Of a stretch of 64,000 nt of DNA, positions 60,119 through 64,000 are shown piece after piece (the first letter of the stretch is position 1; each line of letters begins with the position of its first letter). Made by a program: the position numbers and the translations under genes. Where the stretch lies: positions 133,102,163 to 133,166,162 of the forward strand of contig CM057000.1 in NCBI GenBank assembly GCA_029891345.1, given 5' to 3'. This DNA comes from Dryococelus australis (lineage: Eukaryota; Arthropoda; Insecta; Phasmatodea; Phasmatidae). The notes under the pieces were generated by a model that did no database searches, was not told the DNA's origin, and saw only the letters and a list, made by a program, of their open reading frames with translations.

Positions 60119-60798
60119 AATACGAATGGTTTTCAATGTTTTGTCTCTTTTTTTTTTTTTAATTGTCAGGTTGGTGTCTTAGGGCAAGGTTCGTTCTACT
60201 CTGGGGAGAACTCTCAACGTGAATAGTTTGATAGCTAAAAATTTCACCCCACGGGTACGTGATTTTTTTCCTTTTTGCACATAAACAAAAACGATATTTG
60301 TAATTTTCATCAAATAAATATAATTTTTTTTCTTCAAATATTCTGATTTGTTGTGTTAGAACCCACGCAGGCAATAAATTTCGTTCTTCGCACTACAGGG
60401 GAAACTAAAGAAATATGTCCAAATGTTGTATAATATTCATTCCTAAAACTGGTTTTTGAAAGAAGTTGTATTACACGAAGTTGCATTATACAATTGCATT
60501 AATTAACTGTGACAATGGAATCGAAAATAAACGAAAAAAGTATTTTGACGATGGGTATACATATCTATTTTGCTCTTAAATTCATAACACTTTACACTAA
60601 AATTAGCATGTTTATGGAAACTCTATGCCAAACACAACTGTATTTTTATTGTTTACTCTCGTTGACAGCACATAAAAAGTTCTGCAGCAACGATGCAGTT
60701 CCAGGCGCGTAGACAATACCAATACTTCTTTCAGGATATCCCACTCGGACTGTCGCCAGAAACAAGCAGGCAGCTACAACACTGTAAGCTTATGTATG
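60119..60798. other. No gene recognised
   Basis: Short frames at 60159 (minus) and 60509 (plus) have no domain. Nothing else assigned. Confidence 0.4.
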
Positions 60799-61208
60799 TA
60801 TAATCAATTCACGGTAACTTCACGCTTTTCTGAAGCTGTGCTGAAGTTCTACTTCCAGAATATTTCTCCGCCTCGTGCAAACTAAGCTTAACTAAGTCTA
60901 GAAAACTACCCCAAAGGACATCGCACCGAATTCGTGCGCACTCAGTTGTAATAATATTTTGCACGAGAACTATTTCTTACTGTACGCTACCAACACAGAT
61001 GTTTTCTCACTGTTTTTTTTTCCGTATAATTTATTGATGAAATATAGGCAAAACTTCAATTTACCGAAAAATAATGTATTTTTATGTAAACAGCGGTATA
61101 AAAACACGAGATAAATCACATATTAAGGAAATAACTAAATAAGTAATAAATGGGGTGATTTTTCAAAGGTTTGATTCAAAAAGTGTGAATAAACCGCGAA
61201 TAGACTAT
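60799..61208 (+). mobile_element. Family C MITE, complete
   Basis: Starts TATAATCAATTCACGGTAAC and ends GAATAAACCGCGAATAGAC then TAT. The interior matches 39330-39769 throughout. Confidence 0.85.
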
Positions 61209-61674
61209 ATGGTGCATGTTGTCCCCAGTATTGCCTACGTACTAGGTAGGCACTGTACCGCTGCAGCTGAAGGTTTGTGCGCGTTTTACACGAAAACGGT
61301 TGGTCCTGGCCAATTGCAACAAGAGAATCATTTTTGTAAGCATCAGACGTTAATAAAACCTGACGGAAAAAAAAAATTGTCTGCAATTAGAGGGTGGTCA
61401 ACCCTATTATCTTCATTACGGGGGTAGGTATTAATGAACGTTTGTTCTTAGCTCGATGACCCCGACAATAAAAACCGCATTTGGAGTATTCAAATTCAAA
61501 AATCTCTTCCTTTCCGACATTTCGCGAAAATTCTGTTTGGAAACTTGATTTTCATGTGCTTATATCTCCCTAAATATTTAGTTTAAGTAGAACGTGTTGT
61601 ATGAATTTCCCACTTTATTTGCAACAGTAATCACATCACGACGTTTAGCAGTCTAATTTCGTATCACTCTGTGC

Positions 61675-61708
<34 letters not shown>

Positions 61709-62042
61709 GAATCTTAATACACTGCCAGATAATACAAAGAGCGCACCACGAAGAAACCGCGCGACAATCACTAAGCGATGTAAAAGCAATAGTAAGGGCT
61801 GGTATGGACGTTAGTCCATGTTGGTGTATTTGCATTTGACTGCACATTCGACAGTGATGCTGCAAGCGGCCAGCGGTCACAGACACTGGCGTGTGGTCGA
61901 ATTCGTATTAACGCGAGAAACATCAGACGATTCCAAGCAAGCGTGCCAAATAAATAAGAATGTCAGGATGACGCCAAACACGTTGCTTTACGCAACTGAC
62001 GGACCTCGAGTAGAGGAGTAATAATTGGGGGGGGGGGGGGGG
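61209..62042. other. No gene recognised
   Basis: Includes the (GT)n(AT)n microsatellite at 61671-61709 and a G tract at 62029-62042. No coding assigned. Confidence 0.4.
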
Positions 62043-62390
62043 GACGGTGGTTGAGTGGTTAGCCTGCTCGCCTCCCACCCAGGGCGAAACGGGTTCAATC
62101 TCCGGCCTGGTCACTCCCGGATGTTCACATGCGAGATTCGTGCCGGACGATTCCGCTGGTCGAGGGTTTTCTCGGGGATCTCCCGTATATCCCGCTCTTT
62201 CATTCCGGCGTAACCGTGGTAGTTTAATCTCCAGGAATTCTTACCTCTTCTGAAAAATTCGCTGGTGAATTTTTCTCCCTAGCACAGTATAACACTGTTT
62301 GCAACCCTCGGCTGACCACAATACATAAGGTTGACACTAATCCCCGAGGGCATTACCCTCGTCACTTTCTCGCTAGACAGCGTCCCTTGG
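62043..62390 (+). repeat. tRNA-derived SINE with long 3' region
   Basis: Head GGTGGTTGAGTGGTTAGCC, B box GGGTTCAATCTCC, body TCGTGCCGGACGATTCCGC. Related to 57791 in the first 170 bp, then different (CCCTCGGCTGACCAC). Translated, the head gives a frame of the kind seen in SINE-contaminated insect gene models. Confidence 0.75.
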
Positions 62391-62849
62391 TAGAATAACA
62401 ATTTAAGGAACAAGTGTAGCCACCTTGCAAATAAAATTACTGTTCAAGCATATCCAAAAATTACGCAACGAACCAGAGTCCTCAGCGCCAGCAGGGGAGT
62501 TATTCCCCAAAACAGTGATTCAAGGCACACCGGCTGTTTTTTGTAGGTGGTGACCGTAAAACGGTCATGTATCACAGCGAAGCTTAGGAGTTTCCCCAGA
62601 AATGATTTTAAAGCATAGTAATTTCGTATTCTGTGTAATTAGAAGAGTGAAATTGTATCACTTTCCGAGAAAAAAAAATTTAATTTTTTCCGAAAAGCCC
62701 CTATTCTGAACATTTACTCTTTTCTTTCTGTACGGCATCTCGCCATAATGATTTACATTCTTTTCCTGTCTCGATCGCGAGGGTGTCCGTTTTTTCCTAC
62801 CTGGGGGTAAAATCCGCCTGGGGGGGGGGGGGGTAAAATTCCACGGTTA
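62391..62849. other. No gene recognised
   Basis: Holds a G tract at 62821-62833; otherwise nothing assigned. Confidence 0.4.
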
Positions 62850-63470
62850 CACCTGCTCAGGACGGACGAGGTCAACTACCATTCGAGAGGATCGATAGAT
62901 GGTGCGCCAGGCGCGGAGTGATTCCATGACAACCCGGTCCACGATGCTGGCCAGTGTTGGGGCTTCTGTGTGAACAACGAACCATTTCGCGACACCTTGC
63001 GGTGGTGAATATGCAATTCCAGATCCCATACATGTGCTGCCATTAACACTGCAACAGCTACAGCTCCGTTTGCAGTGACGCCCATCCACAGCAGACTGGC
63101 GATACACGGGTGTTTAATTATTAGCCCCGCTTCATTAAAGGGACGCGATTATCACCGCGCCAGCGCGTGGAGGACCTCTGTTGAACGCCACAATGACAAA
63201 CCTCACTATCGAGCGGTATGCTTCCTCCACGGAATACATTATGGTCTGGGGAGTCGTATCTTACGACAGCCGATCCTCTCTTGTCGTGTTATGTACAACA
63301 CTGTTTGTTGGCCCAGCAGTATGTGGATGTGATCGTATGCCCACGCTTGCTCCTAATCGTGAAGGTTTCTGCCCGACACATGCAAATAGGACCCCGTCGT
63401 CTCTGTTTCCTCAGGATGATGTTCGATTTTCAAGGAATAGAGAACCCCCCTCCCCCCTCATCATCGCACT
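62850..63470 (+). pseudogene. Tc1-like transposase pseudogene
   Basis: Blocks in order, across frames: the helix region (TISRHLAVVN), LPLTLQQLQLRLQ, then MVWGVVSYDSRS, which is the conserved catalytic-domain block of Tc1-type transposases, QQYVDVI, and SLFPQDDVRFS, equivalent to the block with the second catalytic aspartate. Several frameshifts and stops; the final E/D block was not found. No inverted ends recognised. This is an independent relic from the one at 26330. Confidence 0.8.
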
Positions 63471-64000
63471 TATGAGTTAGTGTGTCGTCAAAGGGTATCA
63501 TTAAGCATAGTTTGGGTTCGCACAGCAAAAGAAAACGTAGTTACATAAATATATTTTCCCCTTTTCTCCTGAAGTCCAAAAAATACCAATTCCCAATATG
63601 GGATTACAAAATGTATTTAAAAGTTTTAATAAAATCCCATGACTTTAATTTTCCCACAAAGACATTTAAATTTATATACTTTTTGTTTTATGCGAAATAA
63701 TCAGAAATGAAGATTACATATATTTGAATAATTATGTAGAGAAACCCTCTACTTTTTTTAAAAACAGAGAAACAGTAGTTCCATCGCTAATAAAGTCCCT
63801 GGCCAGTCTCCCCGAACAGGGGAAAACGCAAGTCTTTTATTCAAATTTGTCGTCATCTTCTGGAACATTTTCCGACGATCCCGGAGCGGAAACACCCCTA
63901 TGTGGCGTCATGGCTGGCCGGCGTCACGTTGTCATGGAGACACGCCGGGGTAAACGGCAAACTAGCGCGCCATTTGCCATACAGCAGTCATGCAGGCAAC
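63471..64000. other. No gene recognised; GC-rich end
   Basis: 63500-63790 is AT-rich. 63840-64000 is GC-richer and includes GTTGTCATGGAGAC at 63928-63941, close to the RFX X-box palindrome. A host promoter may start beyond the window edge. Confidence 0.3.

Noticed and set aside
62047..62253. Open frame starting MVEWLACSPP
   Set aside because: It is a translated SINE head. The frames at 57475-57979 are the same kind of artefact.

Overview
This window looks like the intergenic (or intronic) part of a large, AT-rich, repeat-packed insect genome. I find no intact protein-coding host gene. Nearly every stretch that can be explained is transposon-derived: a dead CGGBP1-like hAT gene, a dead BEL/Pao LTR retrotransposon, two dead Tc1-like transposases, several MITE families with many copies each, tRNA-headed SINEs, microsatellites, and two minisatellite or satellite-like arrays. 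Reading frames produced by translating the SINE heads and one GC-rich repeat look like pieces I remember from stick-insect gene predictions. My best guess is therefore a phasmid, but that rests on memory and not on a search.

Layout. 0.4-2.5 kb: CGGBP1-like/hAT gene with a frame-consistent intron, several stops and frameshifts. 4.2-7.3 kb: a nest in which a MITE (family C) is split by a hAT-like element (family B, 8-bp target duplication TTATAAAT), itself split by a 1.4-kb insertion. 8.3-16.6 kb: families A, A2, C and others; one A copy (10.63-12.23 kb) carries a 1.3-kb insert with a decayed reading frame on the minus strand that looks like a BH3 motif followed by a tail anchor. 16.2-17.1 kb: TTAA-flanked element interrupted by an A MITE. 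18.2-19.5 kb: second B copy followed by 69-bp and 34-bp tandem repeats. 20-34 kb: microsatellites, D, E, F and G repeats, a Tc1 relic, and a GC-rich unassigned island at 22.3-23.1 kb. 35.8-36.5 kb: second TTAA element. 39-48 kb: more C, A, E, F and K copies. 49.9-55.2 kb: a GATACCGATA-type hAT-like element holding a BEL/Pao element, followed by a diverged tandem array with a period of about 280 bp. 57-64 kb: head-to-head SINEs, a second K element with a giant palindromic microsatellite, another SINE pair member, and a Tc1 pseudogene.

The elements act as a layered record rather than as a working pathway. Families A, A2 and C share related ends that begin TATAG and contain a TTCACGGT-like core, so one transposase source may have moved three different MITE interiors. 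The nesting gives relative ages: C before B before the 4.5-kb insertion; TTAA element before A at 16.4 kb; hAT-like element before BEL at 50.3 kb. Candidate novelty lies in the decayed BH3-like frame inside a MITE, the 280-bp array, the tRNA-like module inside the hAT-like B elements, and the 34-bp minisatellite at a B element's edge.
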